Notes under the pieces: generated by a model
The model's database searches: none
The model's input: only the letters and a program-made list of their open reading frames with translations
Told to the model about the DNA's origin: nothing
Translations under genes and position numbers: made by a program
In this document: positions 18,057-27,588 of the stretch, in pieces
How the letters are laid out: each line of letters begins with the position of its first letter
Numbering within the stretch: the first letter of the stretch is position 1
Assembly: GCA_965116395.1 (NCBI GenBank)
Contig: OZ220684.1
Coordinates: 4,030,001 to 4,094,000, forward strand
From: Bin5 sp965116395
Lineage (GTDB): Bacteria > Chloroflexota > Anaerolineae > Caldilineales > Caldilineaceae
DNA length: 64,000 nt
Reading direction: 5' to 3'

Positions 18057-19718
18057 CTAGGGGTTGAGTTTTTCAGCTAGCAGTTCTGCCAGCGCCAATG
18101 CCTCATCCTCAGAAGTGATTGTGCCCGCTGCTTGTGCTTCTGCCAGTTCACGCATGATGTCTCCCACTCTTGGGCCCGGCGTCAACCCCAGATGCTTCAT
18201 CAAACTGTGGCCGTCTACGAGCGGCTTGGTCAGATGTTCGGCCGCTTGCGAGAATGCATAGGAAATCAAGCCTTCCATTGAGACGAGGAAGCGGCCCCAC
18301 TCATCCCCGCGCTCTTGTCCGGTCGCTTGCCTATCGGAAATCGCCAGGAGCGTCACATCCAGTCCATCGAATGGTTGATGCCCCCTGTCCGAATGTATAC
18401 CTGAGACCTGTGCAAATTGGTGGCCGGCGACGACGCTGCCGGCGTCGCGAAAGAAGCGGTAAGCCGCCACCGGGTCGATGCGGGGGTCCGCAGGAGAGAG
18501 CGCCTCGAACAAATCGCGTGGATAACCATGCAACGCCGCGACTCGCTCAGCCAATAACACTTCTCGCCTGCTGAAACGGAGGTTAGCGACCTGGAGGGCC
18601 GCTATCTGAGCACTCAATTGGGGGTGGCCGGCGAAGCGCGGCTGCTCGATTCCGTTCTTGATCACAGTAGAGAGGCTGCCGGGCTTGCCAGTGTCGTGAA
18701 ATAGCGCATGCCAGGTGAGCCATCCGGCGCGGTCGCGGCCGGCCGCGATGTCGGCGCTGAAGTGTGTGCGCAGCTCCTCCGCCCATGGATCTAGAGTTTG
18801 GCTCAGGCGACTGTCTCCCGGGGGTGGACCTCCTCGCAGCCAATCTCGCAATTCGGCAGCGTAACGAACGGCTAAAAGTGTGTGCTCGTAGGCGTCGAGA
18901 TGGTGACGTGAAGACTGGATCACACCTTGCAAGGCCTCGACCTCCGGAAACAGCTGGGACAGAAGGCCGAGCTCGTGCAAGTCGTTGATGCCAACGTCCG
19001 GGCGAGAGCAGTCCAGAAGCTTCCACAGCTCATGCCGCACTCGTTCGGCGCTGACGGAAAGAATCGTTTCGGCGCTCGCGAGAATCTGTTGCCGCGTTTC
19101 AATCTCGACTGTGAATCCCAGCTGGGCGGCAAGGCGCACGGCCCGTAAGAGGCGGAGCGGATCATTGGGCAGGCTTTCGGGTGTTACACGACGCAGCCGC
19201 TTTGCTGCGACGTCGCGCATGCCGTCGCAAACATCGATAAGCCGAGGCGAATTGTCGAAGGGGATTTCCAGTGCGAGCGCATTGGCGCTGAAATCACGCG
19301 CCAGCAGGTCGGACTGCAGGTCGCCTCGCAGGGCCGCGGCGTCACATTCTATCCGTCGGCCGTCGGCGCCGTCTCCAATGATCCTGGCGACATCTCGCGC
19401 TTCGTCCAAAGGATAGTAGGCCCAGCCGAGCCTGTCCGCCACCCGCCGCGCGACTGGCAAGACAGGGCCACTCAAAACCAGGTCCAAGTCTGTTGTCGCG
19501 GCGCCCGTGTTCTGAGAGAAGGAGGCAGACGCGCGGCCGGCATTCCGGTCCAGATCGGTTACGATTGGATGAGACCAGCCTGGAATAGAGGAGATACCCA
19601 GGAGGTGATCCCGCACCGCGCCGCCGACGATGTAAACTGGCGCCCGCTCTGCCATGAACGCGTCCAGCACCTGTAGGATGGCGTCAGGTGGGTTCGGGTA
19701 GGGAGTAGTTGGAAGCAT
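18057..19718 (-). CDS. CCA-adding enzyme / poly(A) polymerase family, with HD domain
   Basis: Class II tRNA nucleotidyltransferase family, 553 residues. Head motif VYIVGGAVRDHLLG (about 30-43), catalytic carboxylates in TDLDLVL (about 76-82, after a non-conserved insertion of about 30 residues), then the substrate region LLARDFSANALALEI and DPLRLLRAVRLAAQLGF (neck). The C-terminal half contains an HD-type region (HALFHDTGKPGS). It probably adds or repairs the 3' CCA of tRNAs; the tRNA-Ser gene in this window does not encode CCA, in keeping with such a need. A polyadenylating role is possible. Confidence 0.9.
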   Translation of the reverse strand: MLPTTPYPNPPDAILQVLDAFMAERAPVYIVGGAVRDHLLGISSIPGWSHPIVTDLDRNAGRASASFSQNTGAATTDLDLVLSGPVLPVARRVADRLGWAYYPLDEARDVARIIGDGADGRRIECDAAALRGDLQSDLLARDFSANALALEIPFDNSPRLIDVCDGMRDVAAKRLRRVTPESLPNDPLRLLRAVRLAAQLGFTVEIETRQQILASAETILSVSAERVRHELWKLLDCSRPDVGINDLHELGLLSQLFPEVEALQGVIQSSRHHLDAYEHTLLAVRYAAELRDWLRGGPPPGDSRLSQTLDPWAEELRTHFSADIAAGRDRAGWLTWHALFHDTGKPGSLSTVIKNGIEQPRFAGHPQLSAQIAALQVANLRFSRREVLLAERVAALHGYPRDLFEALSPADPRIDPVAAYRFFRDAGSVVAGHQFAQVSGIHSDRGHQPFDGLDVTLLAISDRQATGQERGDEWGRFLVSMEGLISYAFSQAAEHLTKPLVDGHSLMKHLGLTPGPRVGDIMRELAEAQAAGTITSEDEALALAELLAEKLNP

Positions 19719-19779
19719 TGCCGAAAGTGAAAGGGCGCGTCACAGCGTGTTTCGTGCCCCTTCCGTAGTCTACCTACTC

Positions 19780-21336
19780 TCAGATCAACGCCTCGATCAG
19801 GAGAGGTCCCGGTTCTTCAATCCCCCGTTGAAGCGCCGCCACAAACTCGTCGGCGCTCGCGGCGCGGACAGCCGGCACGCCCATTCCATCAGAAATGGAA
19901 ACCCAATCCAGAGTAGGAGAGTCGAGGCGCATCATGGCCTGGGCATGGGGCCCTGCGTCTGCGTCGCCGCCAACATTCTGCAGTTCTCCCTGCAGGATAC
20001 GGTAACTGTGGTTGGCGAAGATGACGTTGACAACATTCAGGGATTCGCGCGCCTGCGTCCACAGGGCCTGCAAGGTATACATGCCGGAGCCGTCGCCTTC
20101 CATGGCAAACACCTGGCGATCAGGGCAGGCTACGGCGGCGCCGGTGGCAGCAGGCAGGCCCTGGCCGATAGAGCCTCCGGTCACATGAAGCCAATCATGG
20201 GGCAGCGCGGTTTGGGTGAGCGGGTAGGCCTGGCGGCCACTGGTAACGGATTCATCGGAAACGATTGCGTTTTCAGGCATCAGCGCGCACAGGGCAGTCC
20301 ATGCCGCCTCCTGCGTCAGCGAACCGGTCGGCAGCGGCGGGGGCTCAAAGGGCGCTACTGGAGGTGGATCGGATGGCGCGGCCAGCTCTTCGCTCAAGGC
20401 GTCGAGCGCGGCCGGAACATCTTCGTCCTCGGCGGCAAGCAGATGGATTTGGGCATCGGGCGGCGCCAGCCTGCTGGGGCTGTCCGGGTAGGCGAAGAAT
20501 CCCACGGGGTCCTTGGCACCGACCAATACAACATGCCGTGCGCCCGCCAACAAGGCAACCGCCTGGTCTACCGGATAGGGAAGGCGAGCCACAACTGGAC
20601 GGCCGGCCCCCCTTGATACGCGCGCCGCAGCGCGATTGCCGACCACTCTGGCATTGGCTGCCGCGGCGACACGGTGCGCCAAGCCGCTGACACCTTCGTT
20701 ACACATCACTTGATCGCCAACGAGAATTACTGTCTCTTCGCCTCGGCGCAGCAGCTGCGCAATTGCGGCTATACGTTCCTCCGGCACTTGTGCCATCGGC
20801 GGCGGGTCTTGGGGGGGAGCCGGGCCCTCCGCCGCGTCCCAAGCAGTATCCCCCGGCAGTATCAGAGTGGCGACCTGACCTGGTGGCGTAAGGGCGGCGG
20901 CTATGGCTGCGGCACCGTCGCCGGCGACTGCGCGGGCATTTGGCGAAGTGCGGACCCAACCCGATACCGGCCGGGCCAGGCCCTCGATATCGCACGTCAG
21001 TGGGGCATCGTATTTCAGGTGATAGGTGGCGTGATCGCCGACAATGTTAACTATTGGGGAGTGGGCCTTGCGCCCGTTGTGCAGATTGGAGATGCCGTTG
21101 CCCAATCCTGGCCCCGTGTGCAGCAGCGTTGCTGCCGGCTTGCCGGTCATGCGGGCGAAGCCGTCCGCGCAACCGGTGGCGACGCCCTCAAACAGGCACA
21201 GGACCGAGTGCATCTGCGGCACGAAGTCCAAAGCAGCAACAAAGTGCATCTCCGACGTGCCGGGGTTCATGAAACAGGTGTCCACGCCGCCGTCATACAG
21301 TGTGCGAATGAGAGATTGAGCGCCGTTCATGGGCAT
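19780..21336 (-). CDS. Thiamine diphosphate-dependent enzyme, acetolactate synthase-like
   Basis: 518 residues with the three-part layout of ThDP decarboxylases. N-terminal Pyr domain has the catalytic-type Glu in LFEGVATGCADGFARMTG; the central domain is poorly conserved and Ala/Pro-rich; the C-terminal PP domain has GDGSGMYTLQALWTQAR followed by FANHSY (the GDG...N ThDP motif). No regulatory small subunit gene is nearby and the family includes benzoylformate decarboxylase and related enzymes, so a catabolic 2-oxoacid decarboxylase or carboligase is more likely than branched amino acid synthesis. Confidence 0.85.
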   Translation of the reverse strand: MPMNGAQSLIRTLYDGGVDTCFMNPGTSEMHFVAALDFVPQMHSVLCLFEGVATGCADGFARMTGKPAATLLHTGPGLGNGISNLHNGRKAHSPIVNIVGDHATYHLKYDAPLTCDIEGLARPVSGWVRTSPNARAVAGDGAAAIAAALTPPGQVATLILPGDTAWDAAEGPAPPQDPPPMAQVPEERIAAIAQLLRRGEETVILVGDQVMCNEGVSGLAHRVAAAANARVVGNRAAARVSRGAGRPVVARLPYPVDQAVALLAGARHVVLVGAKDPVGFFAYPDSPSRLAPPDAQIHLLAAEDEDVPAALDALSEELAAPSDPPPVAPFEPPPLPTGSLTQEAAWTALCALMPENAIVSDESVTSGRQAYPLTQTALPHDWLHVTGGSIGQGLPAATGAAVACPDRQVFAMEGDGSGMYTLQALWTQARESLNVVNVIFANHSYRILQGELQNVGGDADAGPHAQAMMRLDSPTLDWVSISDGMGVPAVRAASADEFVAALQRGIEEPGPLLIEALI

Positions 21337-21383
21337 TACTCCGTGCAGGCCAAGAATGGAAATGAATTCAGCTGGAATTCAGA

Positions 21384-22976
21384 TTAAGTGGATTCTTCCG
21401 AATCGTCAGTCTCTAAGGCAGACTCGATTTCCTGCCAGGCCTTCTCCGCGGCCGCGGCTGTCTCTTGAGAGGGTGGCTGGTCGCCATAGCGGGCCTCGCT
21501 GTAGGCCGAGGTGATAGTCTGCACCAGCGGGCCGTCAAAGCCGGGAATGTCGGTCAGGCGGCCGGCAAAGCGAGATGGTGTTTCCGCTTGCGATCTCAGG
21601 ACGTTGCGGAAATGCGCGAAGAGAAGCAACCTTTGGTAGATTTCGCGAATCAGACGACGGGTGTCGCTCTCCCCCTCCAAAGACAAGAATGGGTCAGGGT
21701 CCTCCGGAGCAGGACCGAATCGAGAACGCAATCGCGCCCATAGATTGGCCAGCTGTGCCTGAAGCAGACTTGTGGTCAGGACCGACTCGCGCACCTCGTC
21801 AGACTCCGTATCCTTTCGGCTTCGCAGCTGGCGTAGAACCAGCATGAAGATGATGAACACGCCGATTGCGACAACTAGCAGGGCAACCCAGCGGTAAGGC
21901 TCCGGCACTGCTTCGACAACCCTTTCCGGCTGTTCCGGGAATGGTTCAGGTGTAGGGGGCTGAGGTCTGCCGGCCGATTCATTTTCCTGTGAACGGTCAC
22001 CGAACAAGCTTTGCAGGAAGCGAATCAGATACTCGATCAAGATAAATATCGGGTAGGCGATAACGGTGATAATCCACACCAGTACAGTGCTGATCCCGCG
22101 CCAAATCAGCCCGAGCGCTGTCCAAAGTATGGCTGCGTCCTCTGGCTGGATAATCAGCCCAATCAACAAGGCAACGCCAAGCATCAATAGGATCGTCAAA
22201 CCAATGCCAACCATCCAGCCGCGGTTGGGGCGCAACCTGCCCACGCGGGCGCGGCGGCGCCACCCGCCCGACTTTCCAAGGTTGGCAACACCCAACCCCG
22301 CAAGACCAGCGCCAGCAAAGAGAAGAAGCAGCCCAACGGGATTAGACAGTTGGCCTTCGGCTGCGGCAAACGGGTTGACAGCCGCCCCGGGCTGGCCGCC
22401 TTGGAAACCTGCGGGAATGATCCAGGCAAACAGGGCGAGCGCGGCGCCGCCCGTAAGAAACGCCCGCCAGATCTCTTCGTGTCGATACTGACCTTGGCCA
22501 TCCAGCGCGCCCCGCAGCCAGAGGAAGATGCCCATGAACAGGAAAAGCGCCGACCCGGGAACTTCAATTGGATTGTCTGGCCAGTAGATCAGGTCGTAGC
22601 CCGCGGCAAGTAGCCAGCGAAGATCCCAGACTCCAAATTCCGGTTGAAGGAAGCGCAGCCACAACAGAATCAGTAGTGCCGCCAATCCAAAGGTTGCAAT
22701 GTGCCGCCGCACCTGGTTGGCCCGACGAAAGTCTCTGCGTTCAGCCAAAGTCGGCATTGTCCAGCGGGCAAGTGAAAAGCTGAACACCTGCAGGACGACA
22801 ATCATCCACGGTGACATCAAAGGGCCAGCGACGGACGGGGACAAGAAGCCCTGCAGAAGTAGCATCCAGGGCCAGAGCCAACACAGGCGCATGAAACCCA
22901 CCAGGACTGGCAAAAGCAGGCCCTCAACGTTATTCCACTCTACGTGCTTCCAAGGTACTGCAACTGATGAAGTCAT
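21384..22976 (-). CDS. Polytopic membrane protein with C-terminal DUF4129 domain
   Basis: 530 residues. N-terminal two thirds hold about eight or nine membrane segments (for example VGIGLTILLMLGVALLIGLI and ISTVLVWIITVIAYPIF), then a Pro/Glu-rich linker, one more membrane segment (VALLVVAIGVFIIFMLVL) and a cytoplasmic DUF4129 domain with AETPSRFAGRLTDIPGFD and YSEARYGDQPPS near the end. It follows DUF58 and MoxR genes in the same direction, the standard grouping for this domain; a transglutaminase, often fused or adjacent, is not present here. Confidence 0.88.
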   Translation of the reverse strand: MTSSVAVPWKHVEWNNVEGLLLPVLVGFMRLCWLWPWMLLLQGFLSPSVAGPLMSPWMIVVLQVFSFSLARWTMPTLAERRDFRRANQVRRHIATFGLAALLILLWLRFLQPEFGVWDLRWLLAAGYDLIYWPDNPIEVPGSALFLFMGIFLWLRGALDGQGQYRHEEIWRAFLTGGAALALFAWIIPAGFQGGQPGAAVNPFAAAEGQLSNPVGLLLLFAGAGLAGLGVANLGKSGGWRRRARVGRLRPNRGWMVGIGLTILLMLGVALLIGLIIQPEDAAILWTALGLIWRGISTVLVWIITVIAYPIFILIEYLIRFLQSLFGDRSQENESAGRPQPPTPEPFPEQPERVVEAVPEPYRWVALLVVAIGVFIIFMLVLRQLRSRKDTESDEVRESVLTTSLLQAQLANLWARLRSRFGPAPEDPDPFLSLEGESDTRRLIREIYQRLLLFAHFRNVLRSQAETPSRFAGRLTDIPGFDGPLVQTITSAYSEARYGDQPPSQETAAAAEKAWQEIESALETDDSEEST

Positions 22977-23027
22977 CTCTCAGAATTATGTAAAGTTCTG
23001 TCAGGAAAGGATGCGTGAAGGAGGCAG

Positions 23028-23061
23028 CCCCTGTAGTGCAACCCCTGTAGTGCAACCCCTG
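23028..23061. repeat. 14-bp tandem repeat
   Basis: CCCCTGTAGTGCAA occurs twice in a row, then CCCCTG, in the 112-base gap between the DUF58 and DUF4129 genes. Confidence 0.8.
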
Positions 23062-23088
23062 GGGACGCGGCTAGCTGACGCCAGGCAT

Positions 23089-24351
23089 TTAACCGGCCGG
23101 GACAGGCTCCGCCACTTTGGGAATCTCCTGCTCCGCTTCGAAGGACAGGTCTGACAGGGCCTGCTCCGACAGGGCCTGCTCCGACAGTTGCTGAAAGGTT
23201 ACGCCAGGGATAGCTCTCTCAAGAGTCAACCCACCGATGCCCAGTAGAGTGACCGCAAACCCTCGACGATGCAGATCAGCCAAAACCCGGCGCAGGTTAT
23301 CCGATAGGGTTGCGCTGATCAGAACGATCGATGTTCCGTTGCGGAGGTGGTCGGCCTCCTGTAGCAGAACTCTCTCTATTGTCGTATGGGGCACGCCCAC
23401 GCAGTAGGCAAGTGCTTCCAGGACGCGTGTGAGTTGCCTTGGGTGCGCGCCGGGCAGAATTCGCACGCGCTGGCCCGCGTACATCATGCTATTGGCGAAG
23501 ACTCCAAAGGCATCGCCGCGCAGCTGCGCCCAGCGGGCAAGGGAAGCGCCGGCGCTGATGGCGAATTCGCGCAACGCGGGGTCGATCCCTTCAAATCGGT
23601 GATTGAAAGTGCGGATGTTGATGAAGATTGCCAGTGGGCGTGAGGCGGACGGCTCGAACTGCTTGGTCTGCAGTTCCTGGCGGCGAGCTGTGGCCTTCCA
23701 GTGAATGTGGCGAAAGTTATCGCCGGGAAGATACTCGCGAACGCCGCTCACGCGCAGAGGGTCGTCGATCAGCCGGTTACGGCTCTGGTAGTCTCCAAAA
23801 GGGTGGCGGGCGTCCAACCCCAATTCAGGCAGTGTATACAGACGGGGATAGACCAGAAGAAGCGTGGTATCCGAAAAGTCTCTGAACTGGCTGCGGAATC
23901 CAAAGATGTCGCCACAGACCAGTTGGACTGGCCCGAATCTCCAGGCGCCGCGCTGGGTGCCGGTGACCGTATAGCGGCGGATGACCCGTTGGTAGAGACC
24001 GAGGGAGAACAGGTTGACCAGGACGCGCCGACTTGGAAGGAAGTGCCGGGTTCGTTCATCGGGTTTCAAGTCGAGCGCAGTGGGGATATCGTCCTCGCAG
24101 CGCAGCCAAGCCAGGGGCAACGGTTTTGCGTTGGTTACTTCCAGGCGCAAGTCCGTTTCTTCACCGAAAAAGAGGCGTTCTACGCCGAACCTTCGATGGT
24201 AGGTCACCTCGGAAAGGCTGTAACGACTCCAAAGCCAAACCACCAGCCCCAGCAGAGCGAGAATGAGGGCCATTGTAAAGATCAGGCTGTTGCGCGTAAA
24301 GAGCGCCAGCACCAATATGACAACTGCAGCCATCCAGCCGGTGCGCCCCAT
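23089..24351 (-). CDS. DUF58 domain protein
   Basis: 420 residues. Two N-terminal membrane segments (about 5-45), a beta-rich middle region, and the DUF58 domain with the hallmark LIDDPLRVSGVREYLPGDNFRHIHWKATAR, shown here only as its core REYLPGD and HIHWKATAR (about residues 205-225), followed by a VWA-like fold. The last 30 residues carry an SEQAL repeat encoded by a 15-base tandem unit at 23153-23187. Its ATG overlaps the MoxR stop by one base (TAATG), so the two are translationally coupled. Role unknown; MoxR/DUF58 pairs are thought to act in envelope protein maturation. Confidence 0.92.
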   Translation of the reverse strand: MGRTGWMAAVVILVLALFTRNSLIFTMALILALLGLVVWLWSRYSLSEVTYHRRFGVERLFFGEETDLRLEVTNAKPLPLAWLRCEDDIPTALDLKPDERTRHFLPSRRVLVNLFSLGLYQRVIRRYTVTGTQRGAWRFGPVQLVCGDIFGFRSQFRDFSDTTLLLVYPRLYTLPELGLDARHPFGDYQSRNRLIDDPLRVSGVREYLPGDNFRHIHWKATARRQELQTKQFEPSASRPLAIFINIRTFNHRFEGIDPALREFAISAGASLARWAQLRGDAFGVFANSMMYAGQRVRILPGAHPRQLTRVLEALAYCVGVPHTTIERVLLQEADHLRNGTSIVLISATLSDNLRRVLADLHRRGFAVTLLGIGGLTLERAIPGVTFQQLSEQALSEQALSDLSFEAEQEIPKVAEPVPAG

Positions 24352-25448
24352 TAGCCTGAGACGGTCGAGCGCCCGTCGACAGCGGTTACTGCGTCTGCGG
24401 ACTCGGAGGAGATGTCCATGTTCAGCCCCTCATCCTGGCTTGGGTCGAGCGGCTCCTTCAAGGGCGGCGATTCTGACTCGGTCGGGCTATCCTGCCAATT
24501 TTCCTCTACTGGGACGGGCACATTGGAAACAATGCCTTCCAACACGCTGGCGACTGAGGTGCCATGCAAACGGGTATCCGGACCGGGAATCAGCCTGTGG
24601 CGCAGGACAGGAAAGGCAAGCCGTTGGATGTCGTCCGGCGTGACAAACGTCCTTCCCTGAATGGCGGCGAAGGCCTGCGTGGTGCGGTAAAATGCGAGGC
24701 TGCCGCGCGGGCTTACACCCAGGTCCAGAGCGCTTTCGACGCGGGTGGCCTCAACGAGATTGAGAAGATAATCTTCCAAGACAGGATGGACGTGTACATC
24801 GCGACAGATAGTTACTGCACGGCGGATGTCTTCGGCGTTGACGATAGGCTGGATACGGTCCAGCGGGTTGTCGGCGCGAAAGCGGTGCAGAATCTGGCGT
24901 TCCTCTTCGCGTTGGGGATAGCCCATCGCCACCTGGATCAGGAAGCGGTCCATCTGCGCTTCAGGTAGAGGGAATGTACCCGCCAACTCGACCGGGTTCT
25001 GGGTCGCCATAAGAAAGAATGGGTAGGGGAGCGCATGGCTGATACCGTCGACTGTGACGTTGCGTTCTTCCATGGCTTCCAGCATGGCACTCTGGGTACG
25101 TGGGCCGGCGCGGTTGATTTCGTCGGCCAGGACCACACCGGCCAGAATGGGCCCGGGGCGGAATTCAAAATCGTCTGTCTTGCGGTTATAGACGCTGACG
25201 CCGACGATATCCGACGGGAGGAGATCGGGGGTGAACTGGATGCGTTGAAAGCTGATTCCCAGAGAGGCTGCGAGGGTTCTGGCCAGCATCGTCTTACCTA
25301 TGCCGGGGACATCTTCCAACAGAACATGACCTTCGCAAAAAAGGGCGACCAACAGTTGATCGACTGTCTCGTCTTTACCTACGATGACCTGGGCGACGTT
25401 TTCGCGCAGCCGTCGGGCCAGGTCCTGTACAAATGCGATGTCTGACAT
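24351..25448 (-). CDS. MoxR family AAA+ ATPase
   Basis: 365 residues; chaperone-like ATPase of the MoxR branch. Walker A in EDVPGIGKTMLARTLA (about residues 44-58), Walker B in VVLADEINRAGPRTQSA, sensor 1 in MATQNP, and the lid domain with PRGSLAFYRTTQAFA. The C-terminal ~55 residues are an acidic, Ser/Pro-rich tail not typical of the family. It is the first gene of the operon with DUF58 and DUF4129 genes. Confidence 0.95.
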   Translation of the reverse strand: MSDIAFVQDLARRLRENVAQVIVGKDETVDQLLVALFCEGHVLLEDVPGIGKTMLARTLAASLGISFQRIQFTPDLLPSDIVGVSVYNRKTDDFEFRPGPILAGVVLADEINRAGPRTQSAMLEAMEERNVTVDGISHALPYPFFLMATQNPVELAGTFPLPEAQMDRFLIQVAMGYPQREEERQILHRFRADNPLDRIQPIVNAEDIRRAVTICRDVHVHPVLEDYLLNLVEATRVESALDLGVSPRGSLAFYRTTQAFAAIQGRTFVTPDDIQRLAFPVLRHRLIPGPDTRLHGTSVASVLEGIVSNVPVPVEENWQDSPTESESPPLKEPLDPSQDEGLNMDISSESADAVTAVDGRSTVSG

Positions 25449-25747
25449 GACTGCTCCTGAACTGACTGCACCACGTCAACTTTGGCCTGTCCCGGTGCAG
25501 TCAGGGGAAAGACAGATGCGATTCTGCCGCCGAACCAACAAAACAAAATTCGGCCAGAGTGGCCGCTGGAGCACGCTAGTTATGGTGGGCCCCGCAGTGA
25601 TTTTTGGGAGCGGTCAGATGAGCATGCTTTGGAGGGAGTATAACAGCGCGCAGACCGAACGGCAAAGGAGAGCGGTGTTCAGAATTGGGCTCTCTGGGCA
25701 TCGAGTTGGGAACGTTCAACACCTGTTCATCCAGAGGAAAGGGCCGA
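25449..25747. other. Gap between MoxR and hydroxyacid dehydrogenase genes
   Basis: About 300 bases with no gene; should hold the moxR operon promoter. Nothing else seen. Confidence 0.4.
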
Positions 25748-26710
25748 CTATTGTCGAATTCTTGAAAGCGGTTCTTCCCCTGCCCACACGCCTTGCAGGT
25801 TTTCGAAAATGAACTTGCCTCTTCGCTGCCAGGTGTCGTAGGTGACGCCGGCGATATGCGGAGAAAAGATGACATTATCAAGTTTTAGAATAGGGTTATC
25901 GGGGGCCGTCGGTTCGTCATGCAAGACATCCAGCCCTGCGGCGCGAATAGTGCCGTTGTTCAAGGCTTCGGTGAGTGCGCCCTCATCTACTACCGGGCCG
26001 CGGCAGGTATTGACGAGAATTGCGCTAGACTTCATGCGCGCCAATTCAGCCGGCCCGATGAGATTTCGGGTATGCTCATTCAAGGGTACGTGGAGAGTGA
26101 CGATGTCCGAACGCTCCAGCAACTCCTCTAAAGATACGCGCTCAACCTGCAGATGGCGTTCCTCCTCAGCGGTCACTGGAAATGGGTCAAAATAGAGGAC
26201 TTCGGCCTGGAAGGGGACCAGCCGCTTGGCCACTTCTTTACCAATGTGGCCGAGGCCGACGATGCCTACGGTCTTGCCGTGAATCGTGAAGGTCGTCATG
26301 CCGCTGTCGATATCCTTCCAACCCTGGTTGCGCACATTGCGGTCCATCTCGGCCAGGCGGCGGTATACGCTCAAGATCAGGGTGAAGGTGTGCTCGGCCA
26401 CGTCAATTGAATTTGTGCCGCCGTTGTTGGCAAGCGGTATTCCCAGCTCAGAAAGCAGGTCCAGGGGCATGTGTTCGAAACCGGCGCTGACAAGCTGAAC
26501 CAGTTTCAGTCCTTGCGCTGCTCGCAATACCGATTCTTCCAGGGTGCTGGGAAAGAGGATCAGGAAATCGGCGTCGGCGGCCTGGCGCGCCTTTTCTGCT
26601 TCTGGCAGATCGTGGGGTAGGACCCTAACATCCCAGTCTGCGGGGGCCGGAGCAACTATTTGTTGGGCTAGTTCGGCTACAAGACTGGTGAATAGGATGA
26701 CTTTGGGCAT
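25748..26710 (-). CDS. D-2-hydroxyacid dehydrogenase family (NAD-dependent)
   Basis: 320 residues, phosphoglycerate dehydrogenase-like. The NAD-binding Rossmann motif is VGIVGLGHIGKEVAKRL (about 148-164); the catalytic Arg is in NTCRGPVVDE, Glu in LDVLHDEPT and His in FSPHIAGVT. The substrate is an alpha-hydroxy or alpha-keto acid that cannot be named from sequence. It opens or ends a leftward catabolic run with an amidohydrolase and an enolase-superfamily enzyme, which suggests use on sugar-acid-derived substrates rather than serine biosynthesis. Confidence 0.92.
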   Translation of the reverse strand: MPKVILFTSLVAELAQQIVAPAPADWDVRVLPHDLPEAEKARQAADADFLILFPSTLEESVLRAAQGLKLVQLVSAGFEHMPLDLLSELGIPLANNGGTNSIDVAEHTFTLILSVYRRLAEMDRNVRNQGWKDIDSGMTTFTIHGKTVGIVGLGHIGKEVAKRLVPFQAEVLYFDPFPVTAEEERHLQVERVSLEELLERSDIVTLHVPLNEHTRNLIGPAELARMKSSAILVNTCRGPVVDEGALTEALNNGTIRAAGLDVLHDEPTAPDNPILKLDNVIFSPHIAGVTYDTWQRRGKFIFENLQGVWAGEEPLSRIRQ

Positions 26711-26794
26711 TAGTGCGTTCCTTGGTAGGCGGTGAAGTGTTCTGCAGCCAACATTTGGCTCAGGTGTAATCCGCGGGCCGCGAATTATTGTGGC

Positions 26795-27568
26795 TCAGCC
26801 TTCAAGCTTCCAAACCTGTTGAGCTGTTTTTCCGAAAATCCAGGCGCGCTCTTCGGCGCTTATGTTGGCAAGATAAGTGAGTGGAAACTCCAGCGAGTTG
26901 TCGAAGCCCTCACGGGTGCTTACAGGCGGCCAATCACTGCCCCACATGATTCTCTGGGCGCCGAATGCCTCCAACGTCAATTCGGCCAGGGGCGGGACGT
27001 CTGTAAAGGGACAAGGGAGATGGCAGAATTCTCCAAAGCCAGGCAACTTGATCGTCAGATTCTCGTGCTGGGCAAGGGCGGTTATGGCAGCGAATTCGTC
27101 CAAATCAACACCAGGTTTGACTCCGCCAAGATGCTCTATAACCATCGAGAGATCGGGGAACAGGCGCAGGACTTCGGTAAACTCAGGGCTCTGCAAAATG
27201 TCGGGCCGGCTGAATACACTAACCACCAGGTCCAACTCGGCTGCAGCCCGCCAATGGGCAAGCGGATCGCTGCCGCGCCCGCGAAAGTCTGCCAGCATTC
27301 GGATGCCAGCGATCCCTTGTTCCGCCCAAGCGCGGACGGCGCTGCCATCGTCGTCTTCGGCCACGATCATCGCGGCGGCCAAGCGGTTCGGGTTTGCTTC
27401 GATGGCTTCTACGAGGTAGCGGTTGTTGCTGTTTCCCATGTATTGGATCAACACGGCCTGATTGACGCCTGCTCTCTCCATGTGATAGAGAAGGACTTCG
27501 ACCGGCTCGTACTTATGCAGGCCGATATGACAGTGCGTATCGACGATGTCAAACTCTTTGTCTGTCAT
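26795..27568 (-). CDS. Amidohydrolase-type TIM-barrel hydrolase (PF04909-like)
   Basis: 257 residues. Metal-binding start DTHCHIG (about residues 10-16), a middle His in VIEHLGG, and the C-terminal WGSDWPP Asp. This pattern fits the amidohydrolase_2 group, which includes lactonases such as fuconolactonase and decarboxylases. Located between a 2-hydroxyacid dehydrogenase and a mandelate-racemase-type gene, so a sugar lactonase role is plausible but not shown. Confidence 0.85.
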   Translation of the reverse strand: MTDKEFDIVDTHCHIGLHKYEPVEVLLYHMERAGVNQAVLIQYMGNSNNRYLVEAIEANPNRLAAAMIVAEDDDGSAVRAWAEQGIAGIRMLADFRGRGSDPLAHWRAAAELDLVVSVFSRPDILQSPEFTEVLRLFPDLSMVIEHLGGVKPGVDLDEFAAITALAQHENLTIKLPGFGEFCHLPCPFTDVPPLAELTLEAFGAQRIMWGSDWPPVSTREGFDNSLEFPLTYLANISAEERAWIFGKTAQQVWKLEG

Positions 27569-27588
27569 TCCGAGGACTCCTTGTCGGT

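Noticed and set aside
23028..23187. CRISPR-like repeats
   Set aside because: Only simple tandem units of 14 and 15 bases without spacers; no cas genes.
25540..25740. Further copy of the two-hairpin repeat
   Set aside because: Only scattered matches; pairing arms are not preserved.
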